Source of the DNA: FEN-1219 sp035548835
Lineage (GTDB): Bacteria; Pseudomonadota; Gammaproteobacteria; Steroidobacterales; Rariloculaceae
Length of the DNA stretch: 64,000 nucleotides
NCBI GenBank assembly: GCA_035548835.1
Contig: DASZSB010000086.1
Location: 32,801-96,800, forward strand
Direction: 5' to 3'
Position 1 is the first letter of the stretch. Every line of letters starts with the position of its first letter. Below, piece by piece: positions 40,862-49,803 of this stretch. The notes beneath the pieces are model-generated. The model did not search any database and had not been told where the DNA came from. It was given only the letters and a program-made list of their open reading frames with translations. The position numbers and the translations under genes were made by a program.

Positions 40862-42064
40862 ATGCCATTCGCAGTAGCTTTGAGCGGACTGAACGCGGCG
40901 TCCGCGGATCTCAGCGTCACGGCCAACAACATCGCGAACGCGAACACCACGGGCTTCAAGGCCTCGCGTGCGGAGTTCGCGGACGTGTTCGCCGTCGGCG
41001 CGCAGGACATCGGCAACGGCGTGTCGATGTCGTCCGTGTCGCAGCAGTTCTCCCAGGGCGGCGTGAACTTCACGGATCGCGGCCTCGATCTCGCGATCAG
41101 CGGCGAAGGCTTCTTCACGATGCGCGACCGCGGCGTGATCTCGTACTCGCGCGCCGGCGCCTTCGGGGTGGACCGCGACGGCTACGTCGTGAACGCCCAG
41201 AACCAGCGCCTGCAGATCTTCCCGGTCGCGAGCAACGGCACGTTCAATACCGGCACGCTGTCGGACCTGCAGCTGGCCACGGTGGATTCGCCGCCGCAGG
41301 CCACGACGACGGCGGAGTTCGGCGTGAACCTGCCGGCCAACGCCGACGTGCCGGCGGTGCCGACGTTCGATCCGGCGAACGCGTCGAGCTACAACCACTC
41401 GACGGCCGTGACGATCTACGATTCGCTCGGCGCCACCCACACGGCTACGGCGTACTTCGTGAAGACGGCCACGCCGAACCAGTGGGACGTGCGGTTCTAC
41501 GTGGACGGCAACGCGGTCGGCGGCGCGAACACGCTGACGTACTCGAACCTCGGCGTGCTGCAGTCGCCGGTCGGCGGCGGCATCACGCTGCCCGCGTACG
41601 CGCCGGCCAGCGGTGCCGCGCCCATCACACTGACGACCAATCTGCTGAACTCGACGCAGTACGGCTCGACGTTCGGCGTGAACCAGCTGAGCCAGGACGG
41701 CTTCGCGTCCGGCCGCCTCTCGAACATCGACGTCGATTCCACGGGCGTGATCTTCGCGCGCTTCACCAACGGCCGCTCCGTGCCGCTCGGCCAGGTGGCG
41801 CTGTCGAACTTCGCGAACGCGCAGGGCCTGCGTCAGCTCGGCAGCACGTCGTGGGGCGAGACGTACACCTCGGGCGATGCCGTGCGCGGCTCGCCGGGCA
41901 CCGGCAGCTTCGGCCTGATCCAGTCGGGCGCTCTCGAATCGTCGAACGTCGATCTGACGCAGCAGCTCGTGAACATGATCACGGCGCAGCGCAACTTCCA
42001 AGCGAACGCGCAGATGATCTCGACGGCCGACCAGGTCACTCAGACCATCATCAACATCCGCTGA
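40862..42064 (+). CDS. flgE: Flagellar hook protein FlgE
   Basis: 400 residues. N-terminal MPFAVALSGLNAASADLSVT with NNIANANTTGFKASRAEFAD, central FlgE D2 domain, and C-terminal LESSNVDLTQQLVNMITAQR with NFQANAQMISTADQVTQTI. This is the subunit of the hook. Length and motifs are standard. Confidence 0.95.
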   Translation: MPFAVALSGLNAASADLSVTANNIANANTTGFKASRAEFADVFAVGAQDIGNGVSMSSVSQQFSQGGVNFTDRGLDLAISGEGFFTMRDRGVISYSRAGAFGVDRDGYVVNAQNQRLQIFPVASNGTFNTGTLSDLQLATVDSPPQATTTAEFGVNLPANADVPAVPTFDPANASSYNHSTAVTIYDSLGATHTATAYFVKTATPNQWDVRFYVDGNAVGGANTLTYSNLGVLQSPVGGGITLPAYAPASGAAPITLTTNLLNSTQYGSTFGVNQLSQDGFASGRLSNIDVDSTGVIFARFTNGRSVPLGQVALSNFANAQGLRQLGSTSWGETYTSGDAVRGSPGTGSFGLIQSGALESSNVDLTQQLVNMITAQRNFQANAQMISTADQVTQTIINIR

Positions 42065-42093
42065 CGCACGCACTGACGTAGAGGACGGCGAGC

Positions 42094-42834
42094 ATGGACC
42101 GCATGGTGTACGTGGCGATGACCGGCGCGAAGCAGCTGATGCAGGCGCAGGCCCTGGTCGCGAACAACCTGGCGAACGTTTCGACGAAGGGCTTCCGCGC
42201 CGATCTCGCACGCTTCGATGCGCAGCCCGTGGTGGGCCCCGGCTACCCGAGCCGCGTGAACACCGTCGCCGCCGGCGTCGGCTTCGACAGCACGCAGGGC
42301 ACGCTGGTGCAGACCGGGTCGGTGCTCGACGTCGCGATCGACGGCCCGGGCTGGCTCGCGGTCCAGGCGCGCGACGGCAGCGAGGCGTATACGCGCGGCG
42401 GCAGCCTGAAGGTCAACGCGCTGGGGCAGGTGACGACCGAGCGCGGCGAGCTCGTGATGGGCGACAACGGCCCGTTGTCGCTGCCGCCGTACACGCAGAT
42501 CGCGCTGGCCCCGGACGGCACGATCGCGATCGTGCCGCAGGGTCAGGGCTCCGAGACGCTCGCGCAGGTCGGACGTCTCAAGCTCGTGAATCCGCCGGCC
42601 GCGCAGATCGAGAAGCGGCCGGATGGCCTCGCGCACCTGAAGACCGGCGCCCGCGCGCCGGCCGATGCCGACGTGCGCGTGGTGTCGGGCGCCATCGAGA
42701 CCAGCAACGTGAACATCGCGAGCGCGCTCGTGGACATGATCGAGTACGCGCGGCAGTTCGATCTCACCGTACGCATGATGCAGACCGCGGACACGAACGC
42801 CACGCGCGCCGCGAGTCTCGCGAGCCTGAACTAG
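42094..42834 (+). CDS. flgF: Flagellar proximal rod protein FlgF
   Basis: 246 residues. Begins MDRMVYVAMTGAKQLMQAQA with VANNLANVSTKGFRADLARF and closes with SNVNIASALVDMIEYARQFD, the FlgF version of the rod/hook helices. It precedes flgG by 12 bp in the usual order. Confidence 0.95.
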   Translation: MDRMVYVAMTGAKQLMQAQALVANNLANVSTKGFRADLARFDAQPVVGPGYPSRVNTVAAGVGFDSTQGTLVQTGSVLDVAIDGPGWLAVQARDGSEAYTRGGSLKVNALGQVTTERGELVMGDNGPLSLPPYTQIALAPDGTIAIVPQGQGSETLAQVGRLKLVNPPAAQIEKRPDGLAHLKTGARAPADADVRVVSGAIETSNVNIASALVDMIEYARQFDLTVRMMQTADTNATRAASLASLN

Positions 42835-42846
42835 GAGTATTGAGCC

Positions 42847-43629
42847 ATGGAATCTCTCTGGGTAGCGAAGACCGGCCTCGAGGCGCAGCAGACGCGCATG
42901 ACGGTCGTGTCGCAGAACCTCGCCAACGTCAACACGACCGGCTACAAGCGCCAGCGCGCGATGTTCGAGGATCTGCTGTACCAGAACGTCGTGCAGAGCG
43001 GCGGCTCGACCTCGCAGCAGACGCAGGCACCGACGGGCCTGAACATCGGCACCGGCGTGCGCGTGGTCGCCACGGATCAGCAGTTCTCGCAGGGCAATAT
43101 CATCCAGACGGGCAACCCGCTCGATCTGTCGATCCAGGGCCGGGGCTTCTTCCAGATCCTGCTGCCCGATGGCACGCAGGCGTACACGCGCGACGGCACG
43201 TTCCAGATCAATCAGGACGGCGCGCTCGTCACGTCGAGCGGCTACCCGGTGCAGCCGGCCATCACGATTCCCGCCGGCGCGCAGTCGGTGTCGATCGGCG
43301 TCGACGGTGCCGTGACGGCGGTTCTGGCCGGCCAGTCGAACTCGACCCAGGTCGGCACGCTGCAGCTGACGGATTTCGTGAATCCGGCCGGCCTGCAGGC
43401 GCGCGGCCAGAACATGTTCAAGGAAACGGTGTCGAGCGGACCGCCCCAGCCCGGCACGCCCGGCCTGAACGGTCTAGGCACGATCGGCCAGGGCTCGCTC
43501 GAGACCTCGAACGTCAACGTGGTCGAGGAGCTCGTGAGCATGATCGAGACGCAGCGCGCGTACGAGATGAACTCGCGCTCGATCGAGACCGCGGACCAGA
43601 TGCTGCGCACGCTGACCACCAACATGTGA
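42847..43629 (+). CDS. flgG: Flagellar distal rod protein FlgG
   Basis: 260 residues, the highly conserved FlgG length. N-terminal ESLWVAKTGLEAQQTRMTVV with SQNLANVNTTGYKRQRAMFE and C-terminal SNVNVVEELVSMIETQRAYE with ETADQMLRTLTTNM. It makes the distal rod on which the L and P rings assemble. Confidence 0.97.
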   Translation: MESLWVAKTGLEAQQTRMTVVSQNLANVNTTGYKRQRAMFEDLLYQNVVQSGGSTSQQTQAPTGLNIGTGVRVVATDQQFSQGNIIQTGNPLDLSIQGRGFFQILLPDGTQAYTRDGTFQINQDGALVTSSGYPVQPAITIPAGAQSVSIGVDGAVTAVLAGQSNSTQVGTLQLTDFVNPAGLQARGQNMFKETVSSGPPQPGTPGLNGLGTIGQGSLETSNVNVVEELVSMIETQRAYEMNSRSIETADQMLRTLTTNM

Positions 43630-43640
43630 GGACCCGAATC

Positions 43641-44324
43641 GTGCACAGGATCATCGCCGTTTCGTTGCTGCTGCCGCTGCTGTCCACCGCCTACGCAGGT
43701 CGCCAGTCCGACGCGGAAGACGCGCGCGACCCGCGTTACGCGCCGCCGGCAGAGGTGTACACGGTGCCCCCGCCCGCCGCGGGCGCCATCTACAACCCGG
43801 CGAGCGGCTTCGGTCTGTTCATGGACCTGCGCGCACGCGCCGTGGGCGACATCCTGCAGGTGCTGCTCGTCGAGAGGACCGATGCGTCGAAGGAGTCGAG
43901 CACGGCCACCGGCAAGACCGGCAAGGTGGCGGCGGATGCGGGCACGATCGCCGGACGCACCATCACGTACAAGGGTCAGCCGCTGCTGAGCAACGAGCTC
44001 TCGGGTGACCGATCGTTCGATGGCAAGTCCGACTCGAGCCAGAGCAACAAGCTCCAGGGCAGCATCACCGTGACCGTCGCCGAGCGGCTGCCGAACGGCA
44101 ACCTGCTCGTGCGCGGCGAGAAGCGCATCACGATCAATCAGGGCCAGGAGTTCATCCGGCTGCAGGGCATCGTGCGCCCCGTCGACATCGGCCCGGCCAA
44201 CACCGTGCCGTCGACGAAGATCGCGGACGCGACGATCACGTACACCGGCAAGGGCACGCTCGCCAACAGCAACCGGCAGGGCTGGCTCTCGCGCTTCTTC
44301 AACTCTCCATGGTTCCCGTTCTGA
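43641..44324 (+). CDS. flgH: Flagellar L-ring protein FlgH, without lipobox cysteine
   Basis: 227 residues from the GTG at 43641 (GAGGA 7 bases upstream). The core is typical: GDILQVLLVERTDASKES, SNKLQGSITVTVAERLPNG, NLLVRGEKRITINQGQEFIR and the end SRFFNSPWFPF. FlgH is normally a lipoprotein, but the signal peptide here ends LLSTAYAGRQ with no cysteine, and the whole protein contains none. It would be processed by signal peptidase I, leaving the L-ring unlipidated. The reading frame has no sign of damage. Confidence 0.94.
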   Translation: MHRIIAVSLLLPLLSTAYAGRQSDAEDARDPRYAPPAEVYTVPPPAAGAIYNPASGFGLFMDLRARAVGDILQVLLVERTDASKESSTATGKTGKVAADAGTIAGRTITYKGQPLLSNELSGDRSFDGKSDSSQSNKLQGSITVTVAERLPNGNLLVRGEKRITINQGQEFIRLQGIVRPVDIGPANTVPSTKIADATITYTGKGTLANSNRQGWLSRFFNSPWFPF

Positions 44325-44341
44325 ACGGGCAGGGTCTGGCA

Positions 44342-45460
44342 ATGACGACGAAGATCGCCCGTATGCTGCTCGGCGCCGTGACCGGCGCCGTCCTGTTCAT
44401 GCCGCTCGCGAGTCACGCGGAGCGCATCAAGGATCTCGCGACCGTCGCCGGCGTGCGCGGCAACCAGCTCATCGGCTATGGCCTCGTGGTGGGCCTGGTC
44501 GGCACCGGCGACCAGACCAGCCAGACGCCGTTCACGATCCAGGCGCTGAAGAACATGCTGGCGCAGCTCGGCGTGCTCGTGCCCGACAACGTGAACCCGC
44601 AGCTGCGCAACGTCGCGGCCGTGACCGTGCAGGCCACGCTGCCGCCGTTCGCGAAACCGGGTCAGACGATCGACATCGTCGTCTCGTCGATCGGCAACGC
44701 GCAGAGCCTGCGCGGCGGCAGCCTGCTGATGACGCCGCTGCGCGGCGCGGACGGCGAGGTCTATGCGATGGCGCAGGGCAATCTCGTGGTCGGCGGTTTC
44801 GGCGTGTCGGGCGAGGACGGCTCGAAGGTGACGGTCAACGTGCCGAGCACGGGTCGCGTGCCGAACGGCGCCACGGTCGAGCGCATGGTGCCGACGAGCC
44901 TCGGTTCCGAGGGGGCGCTGGTGCTGAACCTCAATACGCCCGATTTCACCACGGCGGCGCGGCTGACCGAGTCGATCAACGCGTCGGTCGGCGCCGGCAC
45001 GGCCGACACGATCGACGCGATCTCGGTGCGCGTGCGCGCGCCGGCCGACGCGTCGCAGCGCGTCGCGTACCTGTCGCACATCGAGAATCTCGAGGTGCAG
45101 CCGGCCGAGGCGGCGGCGAAGGTGATCGTGAATTCCCGCACCGGCACGGTCGTGATCGGCTCGAACGTGCGGGTGTCGCCCGCGGCCGTCGCGCACGGTT
45201 CGCTGGTCGTGAAGATCACGGAGACGGCGCTCGTGAGCCAGCCGAACCCGCTCGGCCGCGGCCAGACGGTCGTTGTGCCGCAGTCGGACATCAACGTCGA
45301 TCAGGGGAACGCCCGCATGTTCGTGTTCGAGCCCGGCACGAGCCTGAACTCGATCGTCGAAGCCGTGAACCAGGTGGGTGCCGCGCCCGGCGACCTCGTG
45401 GCCATCCTCGAGGCGCTGCGCGAGGCCGGCGCCCTGCACGCGCAGCTGATCGTGATCTAG
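44342..45460 (+). CDS. flgI: Flagellar P-ring protein FlgI
   Basis: 372 residues with a signal peptide (cleavage after ASHA). The mature start ERIKDLATVAGVRGNQLIGY and GLVVGLVGTGDQTSQTPFT are the FlgI signature, with GDLVAILEALREAGALHAQL at the end. It forms the periplasmic P-ring around the rod, with help from FlgA. Confidence 0.96.
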   Translation: MTTKIARMLLGAVTGAVLFMPLASHAERIKDLATVAGVRGNQLIGYGLVVGLVGTGDQTSQTPFTIQALKNMLAQLGVLVPDNVNPQLRNVAAVTVQATLPPFAKPGQTIDIVVSSIGNAQSLRGGSLLMTPLRGADGEVYAMAQGNLVVGGFGVSGEDGSKVTVNVPSTGRVPNGATVERMVPTSLGSEGALVLNLNTPDFTTAARLTESINASVGAGTADTIDAISVRVRAPADASQRVAYLSHIENLEVQPAEAAAKVIVNSRTGTVVIGSNVRVSPAAVAHGSLVVKITETALVSQPNPLGRGQTVVVPQSDINVDQGNARMFVFEPGTSLNSIVEAVNQVGAAPGDLVAILEALREAGALHAQLIVI

Positions 45461-45468
45461 GAAGCATC

Positions 45469-46503
45469 GTGACGACATCGCCGATCGCGCCGAACGCAGT
45501 CGATCCGTCCGGGCTCGAGCAGCTCCGGCGCAGTGCCGCGCGCAACGATCCGGCCGCGCTGTCGGAAGCCGCCGTGCAGTTCGAGGCGCTGTTCATCGGC
45601 ATGATGCTCGACAGCGCCCGCAAGGCCAGTTTTGGCGGTGGCCTGTTCGACGGTCCGCAGACCCAGCAGTACATGGAGCTCATGGACCGGCAGGTCGCGC
45701 TCGAGATGGCGCGGCATGGCGGCCTCGGTTTCGGCAAGCTGCTGATGCAGCAGCTGACGCCGGGCGCGCAGGGGCGCCCGAATGGCGGGCTCGCCCCGGC
45801 GTCCGCCGCGCAGCCCGCAGCCGCGCCCGTTACTGCGGTGCCCGCCACGGGCGTGGACGCGCCGCAGGCGTCCACCGCGCAGCCGGCGGCAGCCGCCGAC
45901 CCTGCGGCCGCGCTGGCCGCGGACCCGGCGGCCTTCCCAGGCGGCGAAACGGCTGCGGCGCCGTCGGCCGCCGACGCCTTCGTCGCGAAGCTGCTGCCGG
46001 AAGCGCAAGCCGCGGCGGCCGCGCTCGGCGTGGAGCCGCGCGTGCTGCTCGCACAGGCTGCGCTCGAGACGGGGTGGGGCAAGGCCACGCCGCAGCGCTC
46101 CGACGGCGCCCCGGCGAACAACCTGTTCGGGATCAAGGCGGGCGCGGCCTGGCTCGGGGCGCGCACCGCACAGTGGACGCTCGAGCAGCAGAATGGCGTC
46201 ACGGAACGGCGGCGCGCGGAGTTTCGTGCGTATCCCAGCACGTCCGCGAGCTTCGCCGACTACGTCGATCTGATCAGCAACACGCCGCGCTACGCCGACG
46301 CGCTCGCGAGCGCGGGCAATCCGGAATCGTACGCGCGTGCCGTCAGCGCCGCGGGCTATGCCACCGATCCGGCGTACGCGGACAAGTGGCTCTCGATCTA
46401 CCACGGCGATCGCCTGGACGCCGCGCTGCGCCGTGCCGGCGGCACCGGCTCGTCCGTGTCCGCTACGGCGGCGCTCGATGCCCTGGGCGACCTTGAACCG
46501 TAA
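45469..46503 (+). CDS. flgJ: FlgJ, rod cap and peptidoglycan hydrolase
   Basis: 344 residues in three parts. Rod-capping domain (about 10-100, AAVQFEALFIGMMLDSARKA, MDRQVALEMARHGGLG), an Ala/Pro-rich linker (about 105-165), and a glucosaminidase domain (about 168-325) with VLLAQAALETGWGKATPQ carrying the catalytic Glu, and NNLFGIKAG. It opens the cell wall for the rod. GTG start, 8 bp after flgI. Confidence 0.95.
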   Translation: MTTSPIAPNAVDPSGLEQLRRSAARNDPAALSEAAVQFEALFIGMMLDSARKASFGGGLFDGPQTQQYMELMDRQVALEMARHGGLGFGKLLMQQLTPGAQGRPNGGLAPASAAQPAAAPVTAVPATGVDAPQASTAQPAAAADPAAALAADPAAFPGGETAAAPSAADAFVAKLLPEAQAAAAALGVEPRVLLAQAALETGWGKATPQRSDGAPANNLFGIKAGAAWLGARTAQWTLEQQNGVTERRRAEFRAYPSTSASFADYVDLISNTPRYADALASAGNPESYARAVSAAGYATDPAYADKWLSIYHGDRLDAALRRAGGTGSSVSATAALDALGDLEP

Positions 46504-46521
46504 CGAGTCGGGAACTTCGTC

Positions 46522-48411
46522 ATGGCAGACCTGCTGAACATCGGCCTCTCCGCACTGCTCGCGCAGCAGCGGGCGCTGAGCACCACGTCGAACAACATCG
46601 CGAATGCGAACACGCCCGGCTACAGCCGGCAGCGGGTCGAGCTCACGCAGCGCGCGGCCGAGCGTCTCGGCCCGAATTACGTGGGCACCGGCGTCGAAAT
46701 CTCGGACGTTCGCCGCGTGTCGGACGACATCCTCGCGAGCCAGGTGCGCAGTGCGTCCGGCAGCTACAGCCGCGCCGACGCGTTCGTGTCGATGGCCGAA
46801 TCCCTCGACAATCTGCTGGCCGACTCCGACACGGGTCTCAGCAAGACCGTGCAGTCCTTCGTCAACGCGCTGCAGGACGTCGCCAACGATCCGTCCTCGA
46901 CGTCGAGCCGGCAGACGCTGCTGGCAGAGTCGCGCAATCTGGTCGCGCGTTTCGACTCCATGGACCAGCGGCTGAACGAGCTCGGCGACGAGGTGCGGTC
47001 GCGGCTCTCGACGAACGCCGACAAGGTGACCTCCATCGGCAAGGCCCTGGCCGACATCAACCGGCGGATCATCACGTCCGGCGCGGCCTCCGGGAATGCG
47101 CCGCCCTCCGACCTGCTGGATCAGCGCGATCAGCTGCTCGAGCAGCTGTCGAGCCTGGTGCAGGTGCAGACGGCGGCACAGCGCGACGGCACGACGTCGG
47201 TATTCATCGGCTCCGGGCAGGTGCTCGTGCTCGGTGCCGACTCGGCGACGCTGGCCGTGACGCCGGGCAACGCGGATCCCCTGCAGCCGCAGGTCGTGCT
47301 GCGCGGGCTCGGCCCCGACGTCAACGTCACGCAGTTCCTCACGGGGGGCGAGATCGGCGGGGCGCTCGACTTCAACCGCGAGATGCTCGCGCCCGCGCGC
47401 TCCCAGCTCGGGCGCATCGCCGTGGGCCTGGTCGACACGGTGAACCAGGCGCACACGAGCGGCATGGACGCGGAGGGGCAGCTCGGCGGCGACTTCTTCT
47501 CGATTGCCGCGCCGCAGGCGTTCGCGAACGCCACGAACACCGGCAGCGGCAGCGTCGCCGTGTCGATCACCGGCGTCGCGGCGCTCGAGCCGACCAGCTA
47601 CCGGCTGACGTACTCGGGCACGGGCTACCTGCTGCAGCGCGTCGACAACGGCGCGACGGTGGCGATGACGGGCTCGGGCACTGCCGCGGATCCGTTCGTG
47701 GCCGACGGGCTCAGCATCGTCGTCAGCGGCGCGCCGGCGGCCAACGACCAGTTCTATCTCAAACCCCTCGAGGGTGTGGCCGGCACGATGCAGCTGCTGG
47801 TCACCCGCCCGGCCGACATCGCGGCCGCGGCGCCCACGCGGACGAGCGCCGCCCTCGGTAATACCGGTACCGCCACGATCTCGGCAGGGCAGGTCATCGA
47901 CGCCGCGAATCCGAATCTGCTCTCGACCGCGACGATCCGGTTCATCGACGCGACGACGTACAGCGTCGATGGCGCGGGCTCGTTCGCCTACACGCCCGGC
48001 TCGGACATCGACGTCAACGGCACGCGCGTGCAGATCACGGGCGCGCCCGCGGCCGGCGACCAGTTCGTGATCCAGTCGAACACGGGCGGCACGGGCGACA
48101 ACCGCAACATGCAGACGATGATCGATCGTCTCGGCCAGAGCGTGTTCAACGGCGACGTGACCCTGCAGAGCGCGACGGCCTCGCTGATCAGCGACGTGGG
48201 CTCGCGTACGGCCGAGGTCACGAGCCAGCGCGACGTGCAGAAGACGGTGCTCGATCAGAGCAAGGCGCGTCTGGAGTCGGTCAGCGGCGTGAACCTCGAC
48301 GAGGAGGCCGCCAACATGCTGCAGTACCAGCAGCTCTACCAGGCCGCGGCGAAGATGATGTCCGTGGCCGACACCCTGTTCCAGACGATACTGGCCGCAG
48401 TGGGACGCTGA
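46522..48411 (+). CDS. flgK: Hook-filament junction protein FlgK (HAP1)
   Basis: 629 residues. N-terminal LLNIGLSALLAQQRALSTTS with SNNIANANTPGYSRQRVELT and C-terminal NLDEEAANMLQYQQLYQAAA with KMMSVADTLFQTILAAVG are diagnostic. The variable middle (about 330-520) is enlarged by two repeated beta-rich segments (SYRLTYSGTGY; TYSVDGAGSF) ending in GAPAA-DQF. FlgN is its export chaperone. Confidence 0.95.
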   Translation: MADLLNIGLSALLAQQRALSTTSNNIANANTPGYSRQRVELTQRAAERLGPNYVGTGVEISDVRRVSDDILASQVRSASGSYSRADAFVSMAESLDNLLADSDTGLSKTVQSFVNALQDVANDPSSTSSRQTLLAESRNLVARFDSMDQRLNELGDEVRSRLSTNADKVTSIGKALADINRRIITSGAASGNAPPSDLLDQRDQLLEQLSSLVQVQTAAQRDGTTSVFIGSGQVLVLGADSATLAVTPGNADPLQPQVVLRGLGPDVNVTQFLTGGEIGGALDFNREMLAPARSQLGRIAVGLVDTVNQAHTSGMDAEGQLGGDFFSIAAPQAFANATNTGSGSVAVSITGVAALEPTSYRLTYSGTGYLLQRVDNGATVAMTGSGTAADPFVADGLSIVVSGAPAANDQFYLKPLEGVAGTMQLLVTRPADIAAAAPTRTSAALGNTGTATISAGQVIDAANPNLLSTATIRFIDATTYSVDGAGSFAYTPGSDIDVNGTRVQITGAPAAGDQFVIQSNTGGTGDNRNMQTMIDRLGQSVFNGDVTLQSATASLISDVGSRTAEVTSQRDVQKTVLDQSKARLESVSGVNLDEEAANMLQYQQLYQAAAKMMSVADTLFQTILAAVGR

Positions 48412-48414
48412 TCC

Positions 48415-49611
48415 ATGCGAGTGAGCAACGACACTTTGCGTTCGGCATTCCTCGCGGCGCTCGACGCGGCGCAGCGGCGCGTGATCGATACCCAGGAGAA
48501 AGTCTCGAGCGGTCAGCGCGTCAACAAGCCGTCCGACGACCCCGTCGCGGCCGCGCGCATCGCGCACCTCGACGCGTCGTTGTCGCGACTCGACCAGTAT
48601 CAGCAGAACTCCGTGTTCGCGCGCAACCAGCTCGGCCTCGAGGAGTCTTCGCTCACGAGCGTGATCGACAACCTGCAGCGCGTTCGCGAGCTCGCCCTGC
48701 AGGGCAACAACAGCACGGCCAGCGACGCCGACCGCAAGGTCATCGCCGACGAGATCGGGCAGATTCGCGACGCGCTGCTGGCGCTCGCGAACACGACCGA
48801 CGTCGACGGCCGCCACCTCTTCGGCGGCTACGACGAGGCGGCCACGCCGTTCGTCAAGACCGCCACGGGCACCGTCGTCTACAACGGCGATCAAGGGCAG
48901 CGCACGCTGCAGATCAGCGACAGCCGCTTCGTCGCCATCAACGACTCCGGTGCCGCCGTGTTCCAGCAGGTTGCGCAGGGCAACGGCACGTTCGTGATCG
49001 GCGCCGACGGCGCCAATACGGGCACCGGCACGCTCGGCGCCGGCAGCGTGACCGATCCGACCGCGTGGGTGCGCGACACCTACACCGTCACGTTCCTGAC
49101 GCCGACGAGCTACGAGGTCCGCGACAGCGCCAACGCGCTCGTGTCCTCGGGCACGTTCGCGGACGGGCAGTCGATCGCGTTCCGTGGCGTGGAATTCCGG
49201 ATCGACGGCACGCCCGCTGCGGGCGACAAATTCACTGCCGCCCCGGCCGCCAATCGCGACATCTTCGGCATGCTCGACGACCTCATCGGCGCGCTGCGGA
49301 CGCCGTCCGCCGATGCGGCGGGCCGTGCGCAGATGCACAGCAACGTGGGGCAACGGATCGCGGACGTCGACAGCGCGCTGTCGCACGTCATCGACGCGCG
49401 CGGCGAGATCGGGGCGCGCGTGCGCGCGCTCGATCAGCAGGATTCGCTGAACGCGGATTTCTCGTTGCACCTGAACACCACGCTGTCGTCGGTCCGCGAT
49501 CTCGACTACGCCGACGCGTTGAGCAAGCTGTCGCAGCAGCTGCTGGGTCTCGACGCGGCGCAGAAGTCGTTCGCCGAGACACAGAACCTCTCCTTGTTCA
49601 GATACCTCTGA
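48415..49611 (+). CDS. flgL: Hook-filament junction protein FlgL (HAP3)
   Basis: 398 residues. Begins MRVSNDTLRSAFLAALDAAQ with KVSSGQRVNKPSDDPVAAAR and ends with DLDYADALSKLSQQLLGLDA and LFRYL, matching flagellin-like FlgL. It is the last gene of the flgB run, 3 bp after flgK. Confidence 0.95.
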   Translation: MRVSNDTLRSAFLAALDAAQRRVIDTQEKVSSGQRVNKPSDDPVAAARIAHLDASLSRLDQYQQNSVFARNQLGLEESSLTSVIDNLQRVRELALQGNNSTASDADRKVIADEIGQIRDALLALANTTDVDGRHLFGGYDEAATPFVKTATGTVVYNGDQGQRTLQISDSRFVAINDSGAAVFQQVAQGNGTFVIGADGANTGTGTLGAGSVTDPTAWVRDTYTVTFLTPTSYEVRDSANALVSSGTFADGQSIAFRGVEFRIDGTPAAGDKFTAAPAANRDIFGMLDDLIGALRTPSADAAGRAQMHSNVGQRIADVDSALSHVIDARGEIGARVRALDQQDSLNADFSLHLNTTLSSVRDLDYADALSKLSQQLLGLDAAQKSFAETQNLSLFRYL

Positions 49612-49626
49612 TTCGCGACCTGGTTC

Positions 49627-49659
49627 ACGTCCCGCGCCCGGCTTGCCGTGGCGGGACGT
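49627..49659 (+). terminator. Hairpin after flgL
   Basis: ACGTCCCGC (49627-49635) pairs perfectly with GCGGGACGT (49651-49659) around a 15-base loop that has further internal pairing (CGGC/GCCG), followed by TAACGG. No T-tract, so it may be an mRNA 3'-end barrier more than an intrinsic terminator. Confidence 0.45.
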
Positions 49660-49682
49660 TAACGGCGTCTCACTTCCGCTCC

Positions 49683-49709
49683 TCAAGGAATCTCTGGCCG
49701 GCCCGATAA
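49683..49709 (+). promoter_or_regulatory. Sigma-28 (FliA) promoter for flagellin
   Basis: TCAAG (49683-49687), then 14 bases, then CCCGATAA (49702-49709), matching the Pseudomonas-type TCAAG-N-GCCGATAA flagellin promoter. Start of transcription near 49716 gives a leader of about 88 bases with a GAGGAG ribosome binding site. Confidence 0.85.
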
Positions 49710-49803
49710 GGTGGGCAAGACGACAGAGCTTCAGCCGGACGGCGGCTCGGTCGTAAGAGGCCAAAGACGGCCGTCTGGCATTCAACCTTGAGGAGAGTAG
49801 GAA

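Noticed and set aside
49776..49791. Sigma-54-like TGGCATTCAACCTTGA before flagellin
   Set aside because: The -12 position is TG in place of GC and it overlaps the leader near the ribosome binding site; the sigma-28 promoter explains expression.
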